From Janthinobacterium sp. UMAB-56 (GTDB lineage Bacteria; Pseudomonadota; Gammaproteobacteria; Burkholderiales; Burkholderiaceae_D), in contig NZ_LT607670.1 of the NCBI RefSeq assembly GCF_900095265.1, forward strand, positions 62,001 to 126,000: 64,000 bases of DNA, in the 5' to 3' direction. Each line of letters opens with the position of its first letter. The first letter of the stretch is position 1. The position numbers were made by a program, and so were the translations under genes. Under the pieces are notes generated by a model. The model was not told where the DNA came from, made no database searches, and worked only from the letters and a program-made list of their open reading frames with translations. Below, one piece after another: positions 8,358-16,950 of the stretch.

Positions 8358-9410
8358 ATGCAAGTTTCCCCTGAAAACACTCCCGATACCGCCGCATCCA
8401 CCAAGGCCGCCCCGTACCGCATTACCGTGCTGGGCGCCGGCGCCTGGGGCACGGCCGTGGCCATGGCCCTGGCCGGGCGCCACGACGTGCTGTTGTGGGG
8501 CCGCAATGGGGAAGCCATGGCCGCCATGGCTGCCAGCGGCGAAAACAGTTATCTGCCGGGTTTCACATTACCGCCACAACTGCGCATCAGCGCCGATTTC
8601 GATGCTGCCGTCGCGCATGCCAGCGGCGAACACAGCCTGCTGATCGCCGCCTGCCCCGTGGCGGGCTTGCGGCCGATGCTGCAGCAATTGAAAGACAAGG
8701 GCATCGGCAAGCTGGTATGGCTATGCAAAGGCTTTGAAGGCGGCACGGGAATGTTGCCGCACCAGATCGTGCAGGAAGTGCTGGGCGACACGGTGGCCGG
8801 CGGCGCCCTGTCCGGACCCTCGTTCGCGCAGGAAGTAGCGCGTGGCTTGCCATGCGCGCTGACCATCGCCTCGCACAGCACCGCCTTGCGCAGCGCCGTC
8901 GTATCGGCCTTGCATGGCGGCACCATCCGTGTGTATGCCAGCGAAGATCTGGTAGGCGTGGAAGTGGGCGGCGCCGTCAAGAACGTGCTGGCGATCGCCA
9001 CCGGCGTGGCCGACGGCCTGGGCCTGGGCTTGAATGCGCGCGCCGCGCTGATCACGCGTGGCCTGGCGGAAATCACGCGCCTGGGCACGGCCCTGGGTGG
9101 CCAGACGGAAACGTTCATGGGCTTGACAGGCATGGGCGACTTGATTCTGACGTGCACGGGCGACCTGTCGCGCAACCGCCGGGTCGGCCTGGGACTGGCG
9201 CAAGGCAAGGCGCTGGCCACCATCGTGGCCGAACTTGGCCATGTGGCCGAAGGCGTGCCCTGCGCCAGGGCCGTGCGCGAACTGGCGCGCCGCATGGGCG
9301 TCGACATGCCGATCACCAATGCGGTGGCCGGCGTGCTGTTCGATGGGGATTTGCCACAGCTGATGGTGCAGCAGTTGCTGTCGCGCGATCCACGCGCTGA
9401 GGCCGCCTGA
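8358..9410 (+). CDS. gpsA: NAD(P)-dependent glycerol-3-phosphate dehydrogenase
   Basis: A 350-residue cytoplasmic enzyme that reduces dihydroxyacetone phosphate to sn-glycerol-3-phosphate for phospholipid synthesis. The N-terminal Rossmann loop is [18 protein letters not shown] (about 25-42). Later come the GPSFAQEV block, the catalytic [17 protein letters not shown] with Lys, and the substrate loop [22 protein letters not shown]. The first 20 residues are a poorly conserved extension. Same strand as secB, as often in this group. Confidence 0.96.
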   Translation: MQVSPENTPDTAASTKAAPYRITVLGAGAWGTAVAMALAGRHDVLLWGRNGEAMAAMAASGENSYLPGFTLPPQLRISADFDAAVAHASGEHSLLIAACPVAGLRPMLQQLKDKGIGKLVWLCKGFEGGTGMLPHQIVQEVLGDTVAGGALSGPSFAQEVARGLPCALTIASHSTALRSAVVSALHGGTIRVYASEDLVGVEVGGAVKNVLAIATGVADGLGLGLNARAALITRGLAEITRLGTALGGQTETFMGLTGMGDLILTCTGDLSRNRRVGLGLAQGKALATIVAELGHVAEGVPCARAVRELARRMGVDMPITNAVAGVLFDGDLPQLMVQQLLSRDPRAEAA

Positions 9411-9434
9411 GGTGGCCTGAAGCGCCAGGAAAAA

Positions 9435-9779
9435 CTAGCGCCCCGCCTTGGCCAGCAAGATCGTCAGCAGTACCAGACTGTCTTCGCGCGCGGCCAGTGC
9501 ATGCGCCTGGCCCCCGTGCAGGTACAGCAGCTGCCCCGGGCCCAGTAGCTGCTCTCCGCCATGCGCTGTCACCGCCACCTGCCCTTGAAGGCATAGCAGG
9601 GTGATTTCACCGAGCACATGATGCTCGGGCATGGTCTTGCCCTTGGGCATGCACATGCGGATCAATTCCAGTTCATCCGTCTTGGCCAGCGCAATGGCGG
9701 AAAACTGCGACAGGTCATCGCCATCCCTGCGCAGCACCTCGATCACCTGTCCTGAACTTGCGTGCTCCAGTGCCATCAT
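9435..9779 (-). CDS. Small cupin-domain protein
   Basis: A 114-residue single cupin barrel: PKGKTMPEHHVLGEITLLCLQGQVAVTAHG is the first cupin motif (with paired His) and LGPGQLLYLHGGQAHALAAREDSLVLLTILL the second. ATG at 9779 is preferred because AAGGAG lies 6 bases upstream, while the outer codon at 9794 is TTG. It is the last gene of a minus-strand run mscL, degS-like, DUF2461, cupin. A sensor or detoxifying role is possible, but nothing in sequence decides it. Confidence 0.8.
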   Translation of the reverse strand: MMALEHASSGQVIEVLRRDGDDLSQFSAIALAKTDELELIRMCMPKGKTMPEHHVLGEITLLCLQGQVAVTAHGGEQLLGPGQLLYLHGGQAHALAAREDSLVLLTILLAKAGR

Positions 9780-9794
9780 GTGCTCCTTCAACAA

Positions 9795-10487
9795 TTACTC
9801 GGTGACTTCCTCCGGCTCTTTCGCGCCGCGCATCCACTCGACCAGCGGCCACGCATCCTGCAAGCCTTGCGCCAGGGTAGGCAGCAGTTTCTCGGGCTCG
9901 TTGACAGGCAGCGGCACTTCGGTCCAGACAAAAAAGCTCTTCAGCTTGATGAATTCGATATGTTCGGCATCCGCCTCGAAACCCTTGGGCGGGCGCTGCA
10001 ACTTGCCCTCGTTCTGGATGCTGCCGAAACGGGCTTTTAAGCGCTTATTTTTCAGCACTTTGGAAAAACCTGGCGCGTCGTTGACCATGTGTTCGCGCAG
10101 CGCCTTCAGGCGGCCGGGGGGCGGCATGTATTCGCCGGCACCGAACAGCAAGTTGCCCTCGCCATCGATCTGCAGATAATACGTGGGGCCGCCCGCCTTG
10201 CTGGGACGGCGCATGTCGTTTGGCGCGATGGCGGCCGAGAACCGCGTCTTGTACGGGCTCTTGTCGTGCGCGAAACGCACGTCGCGGTTGATGCGGAACA
10301 AGGCCTTCTTCGGATTGCAGTACTTCACGGCCGGGTCAAACTTGCCCAGCTCACCGATCAGGCTAGTCACCAGGGCGAGGAATTCCTCGCGCAAGATGTC
10401 ATAGCGGGGCTTGTTCATGACAAACCAGGGACGGTTATTGTTGTCGCTCAGTTCACGTAAAAATTGGGTCAAATCACGCACATGCAT
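9795..10487 (-). CDS. DUF2461 family protein
   Basis: A 230-residue cytoplasmic protein of the DUF2461 (TIGR02453) family. It starts with the family block LTQFLRELSDNNNRPWFVMNKPRYD and has the conserved FRINRDVRFAHDKSPYKTRFSA and YYLQIDGEGNLLFGAGEYMPPPGRLKALREHM motifs. Function is not established for the family. It starts 21 bases after the degS-like gene and ends 15 bases before the cupin start, so it is probably in the same transcript. Confidence 0.85.
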   Translation of the reverse strand: MHVRDLTQFLRELSDNNNRPWFVMNKPRYDILREEFLALVTSLIGELGKFDPAVKYCNPKKALFRINRDVRFAHDKSPYKTRFSAAIAPNDMRRPSKAGGPTYYLQIDGEGNLLFGAGEYMPPPGRLKALREHMVNDAPGFSKVLKNKRLKARFGSIQNEGKLQRPPKGFEADAEHIEFIKLKSFFVWTEVPLPVNEPEKLLPTLAQGLQDAWPLVEWMRGAKEPEEVTE

Positions 10488-10508
10488 GTGTCAAATTCCG
10501 ATCAGCAA

Positions 10509-11669
10509 CTATTTGGAAAGCTCTTTCGGAAGGGGGCGCTTGCCCACCATCACGTCGAGGGCCGCTTCGCGATTCTTGCGCAGCACCGTCATTTTAGCTT
10601 TTCCGCCGGGCGGCAGTTGGGCGATCAGGTTGAGCATTTCCGTCGTGTCGCCGACGGGCTTGCCTTCCACCGTCAGCAGGATGTCGCCGGGCACGATGCC
10701 CGCCTTGTCGGCCGGGCCGTTGCGCACCACGCCGGCGATGATGGCGCCGCTTGAGCGCTGCAAGTTGAAGCTTTGCGCCAGCTCGGGCGTGATGTCCTGC
10801 GTTTCCACGCCGATCCAGCCGCGCACCACGTGGCCATCCTTGATGATGGCTTCCATCACCGTCTTGGCCGTCGAGACGGGTATGGCGAAGCCGATGCCGA
10901 CGGAGCCGCCGCTTTGCGAGTAAATCGCCGTATTGATGCCGATCAGGTTGCCGCGTGTATCGACCAGGGCACCGCCCGAATTGCCAAAGTTGATGGCCGC
11001 ATCCGTCTGGATGAAGTTTTCAAAGCTGTTGATGTGCAGGTTGTTGCGGCCCAGGGCGGAGATGATGCCCATGGTCACCGTCTGCCCCACGCCGAATGGG
11101 TTGCCGATGGCCAGCACCACGTCGCCCACGCGCGCCAGTTCCGACTGGCCCAGCACGATGACGGGCAGTTTGTCGAGGTCGATCTTGATCACGGCCAGGT
11201 CCGTTTCCGGGTCCAGGCCCACTACCTTGGCCGGCGCCTTGCGCCCGTCGGTGAGCACCACTTCGATTTCGTCGGCGCCTTCGACCACGTGGTTGTTGGT
11301 CAGCACATAGCCTTCATGGCTGACGATGACGCCGGAACCGAGACTGTTTTTCAAGTCATCATCATCCTCGCCGTCCGGGTCGCGGTCGCCGAAGAAACGT
11401 TTAAAGAAGGGATCGCGCGCCAGCGGATGGGCGCCGCGCTTGGGTACTTGCAAGGTGAGGATGTTGACGACGGCGGGCATGGCGCGCGCCGCCGCCTCGC
11501 GGTAGGAACCGGGCGACAGGCTGCTCGAGGCCGTTTCCACCACGGGCACCGGCTTGGCGGCTGAACCCAGCTGCTGTACCCGGCTGGCCGGGCGCAACGC
11601 GCCGTACACAAAATACAGCGCCAGCGCGATGGTCACGGTTTGCGCAAACAATAACCAGAATCGTCGCAT
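10509..11669 (-). CDS. Membrane-anchored Do-like serine protease (DegS/DegQ family)
   Basis: A 386-residue HtrA-family protease. One N-terminal membrane helix (about 5-24) is followed by a trypsin-like domain with the triad His in LTNNHVVEG, Asp in DPETDLAVIKID and Ser in NFGNSGGALVD, then a single PDZ domain (about 270-375). Anchor plus one PDZ matches DegS rather than the two-PDZ periplasmic DegP/DegQ. DegS triggers the sigma-E envelope stress cascade; whether this one does so is inference. It follows mscL by 41 bases. Confidence 0.9.
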   Translation of the reverse strand: MRRFWLLFAQTVTIALALYFVYGALRPASRVQQLGSAAKPVPVVETASSSLSPGSYREAAARAMPAVVNILTLQVPKRGAHPLARDPFFKRFFGDRDPDGEDDDDLKNSLGSGVIVSHEGYVLTNNHVVEGADEIEVVLTDGRKAPAKVVGLDPETDLAVIKIDLDKLPVIVLGQSELARVGDVVLAIGNPFGVGQTVTMGIISALGRNNLHINSFENFIQTDAAINFGNSGGALVDTRGNLIGINTAIYSQSGGSVGIGFAIPVSTAKTVMEAIIKDGHVVRGWIGVETQDITPELAQSFNLQRSSGAIIAGVVRNGPADKAGIVPGDILLTVEGKPVGDTTEMLNLIAQLPPGGKAKMTVLRKNREAALDVMVGKRPLPKELSK

Positions 11670-11710
11670 AGAGTTCTCTGCCCAGGTCAGCCGGCCGGTG
11701 CCGGAACGAC

Positions 11711-12166
11711 TTATTTTGCCAGATCGTTGCTATTCTGTCCGTTCTTCTGCAGGGAGTCGCGGATTTCACGCAGCAACACGATGTCTTCCGACGTGACGGC
11801 GTCCGGCGTCGGGACCGGCGAGGCCGCTTCGCGGCGGCGGGCCTTGTTCATCAGGCGGACCATCTGGAAGATGATGAAGGCAAGAATGACGAAATTGAGC
11901 AAAATGGTCAGGAAGTTGCCGTAGGCCAGCACGGCGCCCGCCTTTTTCGCTTCCACCAGGGTCATCGTCGAGACTTGACCATTCAGGGGCAGGTAGTAAT
12001 TGGCAAAATCGAGGCCGCCGAAAATACGGCCGATGGGTGGCATGATCACGTCTTGTACCAGGGAATCGACAATCTTGCCGAAGGCGCCACCGATAATGAC
12101 ACCGACCGCCAGATCGACGACGTTACCCTTCATTGCAAATTCTTTAAATTCTTGCATCATTGCCAT
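11711..12166 (-). CDS. mscL: Large-conductance mechanosensitive channel MscL
   Basis: A 151-residue inner membrane channel that opens under hypo-osmotic shock. The N-terminal amphipathic helix [43 protein letters not shown] covers S1 and TM1 with the Gly/Ala pore facing residues. TM2 is [23 protein letters not shown] and a cytoplasmic helix closes the protein. GAAGGAGAAATTC gives a strong Shine-Dalgarno before the ATG. It is the first gene of the run mscL-degS-like-DUF2461-cupin. Confidence 0.96.
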   Translation of the reverse strand: MAMMQEFKEFAMKGNVVDLAVGVIIGGAFGKIVDSLVQDVIMPPIGRIFGGLDFANYYLPLNGQVSTMTLVEAKKAGAVLAYGNFLTILLNFVILAFIIFQMVRLMNKARRREAASPVPTPDAVTSEDIVLLREIRDSLQKNGQNSNDLAK

Positions 12167-12201
12167 GAATTTCTCCTTCGGATAGATATAAAAACATGCC
12201 G

Positions 12202-12230
12202 ATCATACTATTGATTCCTGGGGATACCAA
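12202..12230 (-). promoter_or_regulatory. Sigma-70 promoter of mscL
   Basis: On the minus strand TTGGTA (12230-12225) and TATGAT (12207-12202) are separated by exactly 17 bases. The predicted start of transcription is about 30 bases before the mscL ATG. Confidence 0.6.
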
Positions 12231-12274
12231 CTTGTGGTTGTCGTCAGGACCAATTCCGGCACAGCCTGGTGCAT

Positions 12275-12292
12275 CTAGTTCGAAAGAACTAG
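12275..12292. other. GAAA-loop inverted repeat in the mscL-petA gap
   Basis: CTAGTTC (12275-12281), GAAA, GAACTAG (12286-12292): an exact 7-base inverted repeat with a tetraloop-like centre. It lies in the 412-base gap (12167-12578) that otherwise holds the mscL promoter, a TATAAT for pet and no convincing gene. It may be an operator or an RNA hairpin at the far upstream end of the pet region. Confidence 0.4.
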
Positions 12293-12362
12293 CCACCTCC
12301 TGCAAAAGTATATAAATTATGGTACAAGCAACGTTTTTGTTTTATTCGTTGTTTGCTTCACT

Positions 12363-12368
12363 TATAAT
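12363..12368 (+). promoter_or_regulatory. Candidate -10 box for the petABC operon
   Basis: A perfect TATAAT lies 210 bases before petA on the plus strand. A TTGTTT at 12337 is 20 bases upstream, longer than ideal. It would give a leader of about 200 bases. Position and -10 quality support it, spacing does not. Confidence 0.35.
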
Positions 12369-12578
12369 TTGCGGTTGCCAGAAGTGGCTTTTTCACTTCC
12401 GGATAATCAACAAGAAACTGGCACGGGCTGCGCCATTGGCCGAAGTTCCGCAGGGATGTTGCCAATTTACCGTACAAAGATGCGGGTTGCGGCAATCAGT
12501 GGGAAAGAGCTTCGGCGACGGTTTTTTCGCGGCTGCCACTCATAATAAAGATTCGCATTTTGACTGATTGGGGTTTGC

Positions 12579-13187
12579 ATGAGTAACGAAAAGCAGGTCG
12601 ATTCAGGCCGTCGCGGCTTGCTCGTCGCCACGTGCGCGGCGGGCAGTGTAGTTGGATTGGCAACCGCGGGAGCCTTGGTAAGCACCTTCCAGCCGTCGGA
12701 GCGCGCGAAAGCGGCTGGCGCGCCGGTCGAAGTAGACATCACCACCTTGCAACCCGGCGAAATGCGCACCGTCGAATGGCGCGGCAAGCCGGTCTGGATC
12801 CTGAAGCGCACGCCGGAAATGGTCGCCTCGCTCAAACAAACCGATGGCAAGGTCGCCGATGCCAATTCCCAACGCAACCCCGCCGAGTTCACGCCGTCGT
12901 ACTGCATGAACGAATGGCGCTCCATCAAGCCTGAAATTCTCGTCGCCGTCGGCATCTGCACCCACCTGGGCTGCTCCCCTTCCTCGAAATTTACCCCTGG
13001 CCCGCAACCGTCGCTGCCCGATGACTGGGAAGGCGGCTTCCTGTGCCCTTGCCACGGCTCCACCTTCGACATGGCAGGCCGCGTGTTCAAGAACAAGCCG
13101 GCGCCGGACAACCTGCAAGTGCCGCGCCATATGTACCTGAGCGACACCAAATTGCTGATAGGTAAAGACGAGAAAGGCGAGGCTTGA
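12579..13187 (+). CDS. petA: Ubiquinol-cytochrome c reductase Rieske iron-sulfur subunit
   Basis: A 202-residue subunit of the cytochrome bc1 complex that carries the [2Fe-2S] cluster taking electrons from ubiquinol. A twin-arginine start (DSGRRGLLVATCAAGSVVG) and membrane helix precede the soluble domain. Cluster motifs CTHLGC (about 127-132) and CPCHGS (about 151-156) are intact, and the second Cys of each box forms the stabilising disulfide. It starts the petABC operon, with petB beginning 2 bases after its stop. Confidence 0.97.
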   Translation: MSNEKQVDSGRRGLLVATCAAGSVVGLATAGALVSTFQPSERAKAAGAPVEVDITTLQPGEMRTVEWRGKPVWILKRTPEMVASLKQTDGKVADANSQRNPAEFTPSYCMNEWRSIKPEILVAVGICTHLGCSPSSKFTPGPQPSLPDDWEGGFLCPCHGSTFDMAGRVFKNKPAPDNLQVPRHMYLSDTKLLIGKDEKGEA

Positions 13188-13189
13188 TC

Positions 13190-14602
13190 ATGGCTGCTTT
13201 CAAAGAAACGAAGTTCCCGGCAGACGCTCCCGTCGCCGAAAAAGCGCTGGGCTGGGTCGATGACCGCTTTCCCCTGACCAAGCTGTGGAATGACCAATGG
13301 GGCAAATACTATGCCCCGAAAAACTTCAATTTCTGGTACATCTTCGGCTCGCTGGCCATGCTGGTGCTGGTCTTGCAGATCGTCACCGGCATCTTCCTGA
13401 CCATGCACTACAAACCGGATGCGGCCCTGGCCTTCAATTCCGTCGAGTACATCATGCGCGAAGTGCCGTGGGGCTGGCTGGTGCGCTACATGCACTCGAC
13501 AGGCGCCTCCGCCTTCTTCATCATCGTCTACCTGCACATGACGCGCGCCCTGCTGTACGGCTCGTACCGCAAGCCACGTGAGTTGATCTGGCTGTTCGGT
13601 TTCGCCATCTTCCTGTGCCTGATGGCCGAAGCGTTCTTCGGCTACCTGCTGCCATGGGGCCAGATGTCGTACTGGGGCGCACAAGTGATCGTCAACCTGT
13701 TTGGCGCCATCCCCTTCATCGGCCCTGACCTGTCGCTGTGGATCCGCGGCGACTACGTCGTCTCCGACGCAACCCTGAACCGCTTCTTCGCCTTCCACGT
13801 GATCGCCATCCCGCTGGTACTGCTGGGCTTGGTTGCAGCGCACTTGATCGCCCTGCATGAAGTCGGCTCCAGCAACCCGGACGGCATCGAAGTGAAAGAA
13901 AACCTGGGCGCCGATGGCCACCCGGTCGATTCGATTCCTTCGCATCCTTACTACACCGTGCATGACCTGTTCGGCGTGTCGATCTTCCTCGTCATTTTCA
14001 GCGCCGTCGTCTTCTTCGCGCCGGAAATGGGCGGTTACTTCCTGGAATACAACAACTTCCTGCCTGGCGATTCGCTGAAAACCCCGCTGCATATCGCGCC
14101 AACCTGGTACTTCACGCCGTTCTACTCGGTGCTGCGCGCCACCACGGCCGACTTCATGTATGTGCTGATGGGTGTCGTGGCCGCCTACGTGGTATTCATC
14201 TGGCTCAAGTCGCGCCTGTCGACGACCGTCAAGTCCATCATCGCCGGCATCGCCATCGTCGCCATCATCGGCATGCTGCCGCAGGTGCTGGACGCGAAAT
14301 TCTGGGGCGTGGTGTTCTTTGGCGGTTCCGTCGTGATCCTGGCCTTCCTGCCATGGCTCGACCATTCGCCAGTGAAATCGATACGCTACCGTCCGAGCTG
14401 GCACAAATATGTGTACGCCATCTTCGGCCTGTCGTTCCTGATCCTCGGCTACCTCGGCACCCAGGCGCCAACGGATACGAAAACCATCGTGTCGCAAGTG
14501 TGCACACTGATTTACTTCAGTTTTTTCCTGCTGATGCCATGGTGGAGTGCAATGGGCAAGTTCAAGACCGTGCCGTCGCGTGTGACGTTTCACCCGCACT
14601 AA
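13190..14602 (+). CDS. petB: Ubiquinol-cytochrome c reductase cytochrome b
   Basis: A 470-residue multi-helix cytochrome b that holds hemes bL and bH and both quinone sites. Seen are the first helix with LQIVTGIFLTMHYKP, MHSTGASAFFIIVYLHM with heme His, GYLLPWGQMSYWGAQV, a further His pair in FFAFHVIAIPL...HLIALHEVGS, and the PEWY-like Qo motif in the form APTWYFTPFYSVLR. The ATG at 13190 is used; the frame begins two codons earlier at a TTG. Fused bc length (about 470) is normal for betaproteobacteria. Confidence 0.97.
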   Translation: MAAFKETKFPADAPVAEKALGWVDDRFPLTKLWNDQWGKYYAPKNFNFWYIFGSLAMLVLVLQIVTGIFLTMHYKPDAALAFNSVEYIMREVPWGWLVRYMHSTGASAFFIIVYLHMTRALLYGSYRKPRELIWLFGFAIFLCLMAEAFFGYLLPWGQMSYWGAQVIVNLFGAIPFIGPDLSLWIRGDYVVSDATLNRFFAFHVIAIPLVLLGLVAAHLIALHEVGSSNPDGIEVKENLGADGHPVDSIPSHPYYTVHDLFGVSIFLVIFSAVVFFAPEMGGYFLEYNNFLPGDSLKTPLHIAPTWYFTPFYSVLRATTADFMYVLMGVVAAYVVFIWLKSRLSTTVKSIIAGIAIVAIIGMLPQVLDAKFWGVVFFGGSVVILAFLPWLDHSPVKSIRYRPSWHKYVYAIFGLSFLILGYLGTQAPTDTKTIVSQVCTLIYFSFFLLMPWWSAMGKFKTVPSRVTFHPH

Positions 14603-14634
14603 GCCGCTCTCACGCCACGCTCAAAGGACCTTAC

Positions 14635-15399
14635 ATGAAATTTTCAAAAAAACTGCTCGCCATCCTGGCCTTCGTGCCCGCCATGGCCCTCGCCAGCGAA
14701 GGCGGCTTTCCGCTGGACAAGGCGCCTGACCGCCAGACCAACATGGCAGCGCTGCAACATGGCGCCAAATTGTTCGTCAATTATTGTTTGAATTGCCACG
14801 CCGCCGTGTCGATGCGCTACAACCGCCTGCGCGACCTGGGCTTGACGGAAGACCAGATCAAGCAAAATCTGTTGTTCTCCGGTGATAAAGTAGGCGACTT
14901 GATGACGACAAGCCTGGCACCGCAGGACGCCAAGGCTTTCTTTGGCGTCGTACCGCCGGATTTGTCGGTAATTTCGCGCGCGAAATCATCTTCCGCTGGC
15001 ACAGGCGGCGACTACCTGTATACTTACCTGCGTACGTTCTATAAAGACGACACTCGGCCGACCGGCTGGAACAACATGGTCTTGCCGAATGTTGCCATGC
15101 CGCATGTATTATGGGAATTGCAAGGTGTCCAGACTGCCAAGTTCGTGGAAGAGACGGATCCCCACGAGCCAGGCAAGAAGATCCACAAATTTGCCGGCTT
15201 CGAGCAGGTCAAGCCAGGCACGTTGAACAAGATCGAGTATGACAATGCGGTAGCCGACCTGGTCGGCTACATGGAGTGGATGGCCGAACCGGCACAGCAA
15301 ACACGCAAGCGCCTTGGCGTGTGGGTGCTGCTGTTCCTGTCGGTCTTTGCTCTGCTGGCATGGCGCCTTAACGCGTCGTTCTGGAAGGAAGTCAAATAA
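14635..15399 (+). CDS. petC: Ubiquinol-cytochrome c reductase cytochrome c1
   Basis: A 254-residue membrane-anchored c-type cytochrome. A signal peptide (MKFSKKLLAILAFVPAMALA) is followed by the heme-binding site CLNCH (about 49-53). The axial Met is probably in the VAMPHVLWELQGVQ block. A C-terminal helix (LGVWVLLFLSVFALLAWRLN) anchors it in the membrane. It passes electrons from the Rieske centre to soluble cytochrome c. The frame is open far upstream inside petB, but the signal peptide start at 14635 is clear. Confidence 0.96.
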   Translation: MKFSKKLLAILAFVPAMALASEGGFPLDKAPDRQTNMAALQHGAKLFVNYCLNCHAAVSMRYNRLRDLGLTEDQIKQNLLFSGDKVGDLMTTSLAPQDAKAFFGVVPPDLSVISRAKSSSAGTGGDYLYTYLRTFYKDDTRPTGWNNMVLPNVAMPHVLWELQGVQTAKFVEETDPHEPGKKIHKFAGFEQVKPGTLNKIEYDNAVADLVGYMEWMAEPAQQTRKRLGVWVLLFLSVFALLAWRLNASFWKEVK

Positions 15400-15467
15400 G
15401 TGAGGCGCCGGCCGTAGGCCGGTTTATGCCTGTTTCTGCGTTGTCCGCATGAGTGGACAAGCGACCT

Positions 15468-15500
15468 GGGGTGAGCCGTTCGCGGCTTCACCCCCTTTGT
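15468..15500 (+). terminator. Terminator between petC and sspA
   Basis: GGGGTGAGCCG (15468-15478), loop TTCG, CGGCTTCACCCC (15483-15494) with one bulged T, then CTTTGTTT. A smaller hairpin CCGGCC-GTA-GGCCGG-TTT (15408-15425) lies directly after the petC stop. Together they should end most pet transcription before sspA, whose ATG is 20 bases further on. Confidence 0.65.
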
Positions 15501-15519
15501 TTCTAAGGAACTATAAAAA

Positions 15520-16131
15520 ATGATGGTTCTCTATTCGGGTACAACCTGCCCATTTTCGCAACGCTGCCGCCTGGTCCTGTTTGAAAAAGGCATGGACTTC
15601 GAAGTGCGCGACGTCGACCTGTTCAACAAACCGGAAGATATTTCGACCATGAACCCGTATGGCCAGGTGCCTATCCTGGTCGAGCGCGAACTGATCCTGT
15701 ATGAATCGAACATCATCAACGAGTACATCGATGAGCGCTTCCCGCATCCACAATTGATGCCGGCCGATCCGCTGATGCGTGCCCGCGCGCGCCTGATGCT
15801 GTTCAATTTCGAAAAAGAGCTGTTCGTGCACGTGCACGTGCTGGAAAGCGAACGCGCCAAGAGCAACGACAAGGCCCACGACAAGGCACGCGCGGAAATC
15901 CGCGACCGCCTGACGACCCTGGCGCCGCTGTTCCTGAAAAACAAGTACATGCTGGGCGACGAATTCTCGATGCTCGACGTGGCTGTCGCGCCGCTGCTGT
16001 GGCGCCTGGACCACTACGGCATCGAACTGTCGAAGACGGCCGCACCGCTGATGAAATACGCCGAACGCATCTTCTCGCGTCCTGCGTACATCGAAGCGCT
16101 GACGCCATCCGAGAAAGTCATGCGCCGCTAA
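15520..16131 (+). CDS. sspA: Stringent starvation protein A (GST-fold)
   Basis: A 203-residue glutathione-S-transferase-fold protein that binds RNA polymerase. The N-terminal thioredoxin-like half reads YSGTTCPFSQRCRLVLFEKGMDFEVRDVDLFNKPEDISTMNPYGQVPILVE and ends with LYESNIINEYIDERFPHPQL. The C-terminal helical half includes DEFSMLDVAVAPLLWRLDHYG. In E. coli it supports stationary-phase and acid tolerance; here it lies directly upstream of sspB, the usual pairing. Confidence 0.95.
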   Translation: MMVLYSGTTCPFSQRCRLVLFEKGMDFEVRDVDLFNKPEDISTMNPYGQVPILVERELILYESNIINEYIDERFPHPQLMPADPLMRARARLMLFNFEKELFVHVHVLESERAKSNDKAHDKARAEIRDRLTTLAPLFLKNKYMLGDEFSMLDVAVAPLLWRLDHYGIELSKTAAPLMKYAERIFSRPAYIEALTPSEKVMRR

Positions 16132-16139
16132 AAGATCTT

Positions 16140-16162
16140 CCCGGCAGGCAGCGTCTGCCGGG
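16140..16162 (+). terminator. Hairpin between sspA and sspB
   Basis: CCCGGCAG (16140-16147), seven-base loop, CTGCCGGG (16155-16162). The exact 8-base stem has no true T-run after it (ATATCTGTGTCTTTT), so it is a weak terminator or an mRNA-stabilising hairpin within the sspAB transcript. Confidence 0.4.
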
Positions 16163-16238
16163 ATATCTGTGTCTTTTGAAATACCGGTGCGCCCGCCTCA
16201 TGCTTGACGCAGGGCGCTCCCGCCTCACAGTGCCTACC

Positions 16239-16751
16239 ATGTCTGAAATCTCAACCAAACCTTATATGCTGCGCGCCATCTACGAGTGGTGCACCGACAG
16301 CGGCTACACGCCTTATCTTGCGGTCAAAGTCGATTCGCGCACCACGGTACCGATGGAGTACGTGAAGAAGGGTGAAATCGTGCTCAACATCAGCTTCGGC
16401 GCCACCAGCGGCCTGAAGATGGACAATGACGCCATCCGCTTCCACGCCCGCTTTGGCGGCGTCTCGCGCGAAATCTACGTGCCGGTCGACAACGTGATGG
16501 CCATCTACGCCAACGAAAACGGCCAGGGCATGGCCTTCGAGCCCGTGCTGGGCAACGATGATCCCGATGCGCAACCGACGGACAGCCCCGCCTCCAGCGA
16601 CGTCCCGCCCCCAGTGCTGGCCCCCGCCGCCAGCACTCCGACCCTGTCGTCCGTGCCGACCAGCTCCCCCGAACAACGCGACAACGCCACGCCAGGTGAC
16701 GACGAACCACCAAAAAAAGGCAGCCGCCCGACCCTGACACGCATTAAATAG
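16239..16751 (+). CDS. sspB: ClpXP protease specificity-enhancing factor SspB
   Basis: A 170-residue adaptor that delivers ssrA-tagged proteins to ClpXP. The N-terminal domain (about 1-108) starts TKPYMLRAIYEWCTDSGYTPYLAV and contains VLNISFGATSGLKMDNDAIRFHARFGG. A Pro/Ser/Thr-rich disordered linker leads to the ClpX-tethering tail ending PPKKGSRPTLTRIK. ATG at 16239 is used; the frame is open upstream but that part lacks similarity. It directly precedes the tRNA-Thr. Confidence 0.95.
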   Translation: MSEISTKPYMLRAIYEWCTDSGYTPYLAVKVDSRTTVPMEYVKKGEIVLNISFGATSGLKMDNDAIRFHARFGGVSREIYVPVDNVMAIYANENGQGMAFEPVLGNDDPDAQPTDSPASSDVPPPVLAPAASTPTLSSVPTSSPEQRDNATPGDDEPPKKGSRPTLTRIK

Positions 16752-16753
16752 CG

Positions 16754-16759
16754 TATAAT
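16754..16759 (+). promoter_or_regulatory. -10 box of the tRNA-Thr promoter
   Basis: TATAAT begins three bases after the sspB stop and 24 bases before the mature tRNA 5' end. The best -35 (CTGACA at 16734) is only 14 bases away, so the -35 is uncertain and may lie within sspB. Confidence 0.45.
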
Positions 16760-16777
16760 TCGCAACGCGCAGTTTTT

Positions 16778-16853
<76 letters not shown>

Positions 16854-16869
16854 ATAAATTCAAGCACTT

Positions 16870-16897
16870 AGCCCAATCCTCAGGATTGGGCTTTTTG
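16870..16897 (+). terminator. Rho-independent terminator of the tRNA-Thr transcript
   Basis: AGCCCAATCC (16870-16879), loop TCA, GGATTGGGCT (16883-16892), then TTTTGCTTTC. Exact 10-base stem with T-rich tail, 16 bases after the tRNA. Confidence 0.85.
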
Positions 16898-16928
16898 CTT
16901 TCTGGACGCCATGTAACCCCTGTGTAAC

Positions 16929-16950
16929 CCGGCTTGATCAATCAAGCCGG
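16929..16950. repeat. 22-base near-continuous palindrome beside the tRNA
   Basis: CCGGCTTGAT, CA, ATCAAGCCGG: an exact 10-base inverted repeat with a two-base centre, 76 bases after the tRNA-Thr. A two-base loop is too tight for an RNA terminator, so a DNA-protein site (recombination or repressor) or transposon end relic is more likely. Confidence 0.5.

Noticed and set aside
12319..12567. 82-codon frame in the mscL-petA gap
   Set aside because: No Shine-Dalgarno, unusual composition, and it overlaps the TATAAT and leader proposed for petA.
12467..14599. 710-codon open frame antisense to petA and petB
   Set aside because: It is a shadow: the plus strand encodes well-recognised Rieske and cytochrome b proteins. 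The antisense translation is His/Gln/Asp-rich without family features. Such frames arise from codon bias in high-GC genes.
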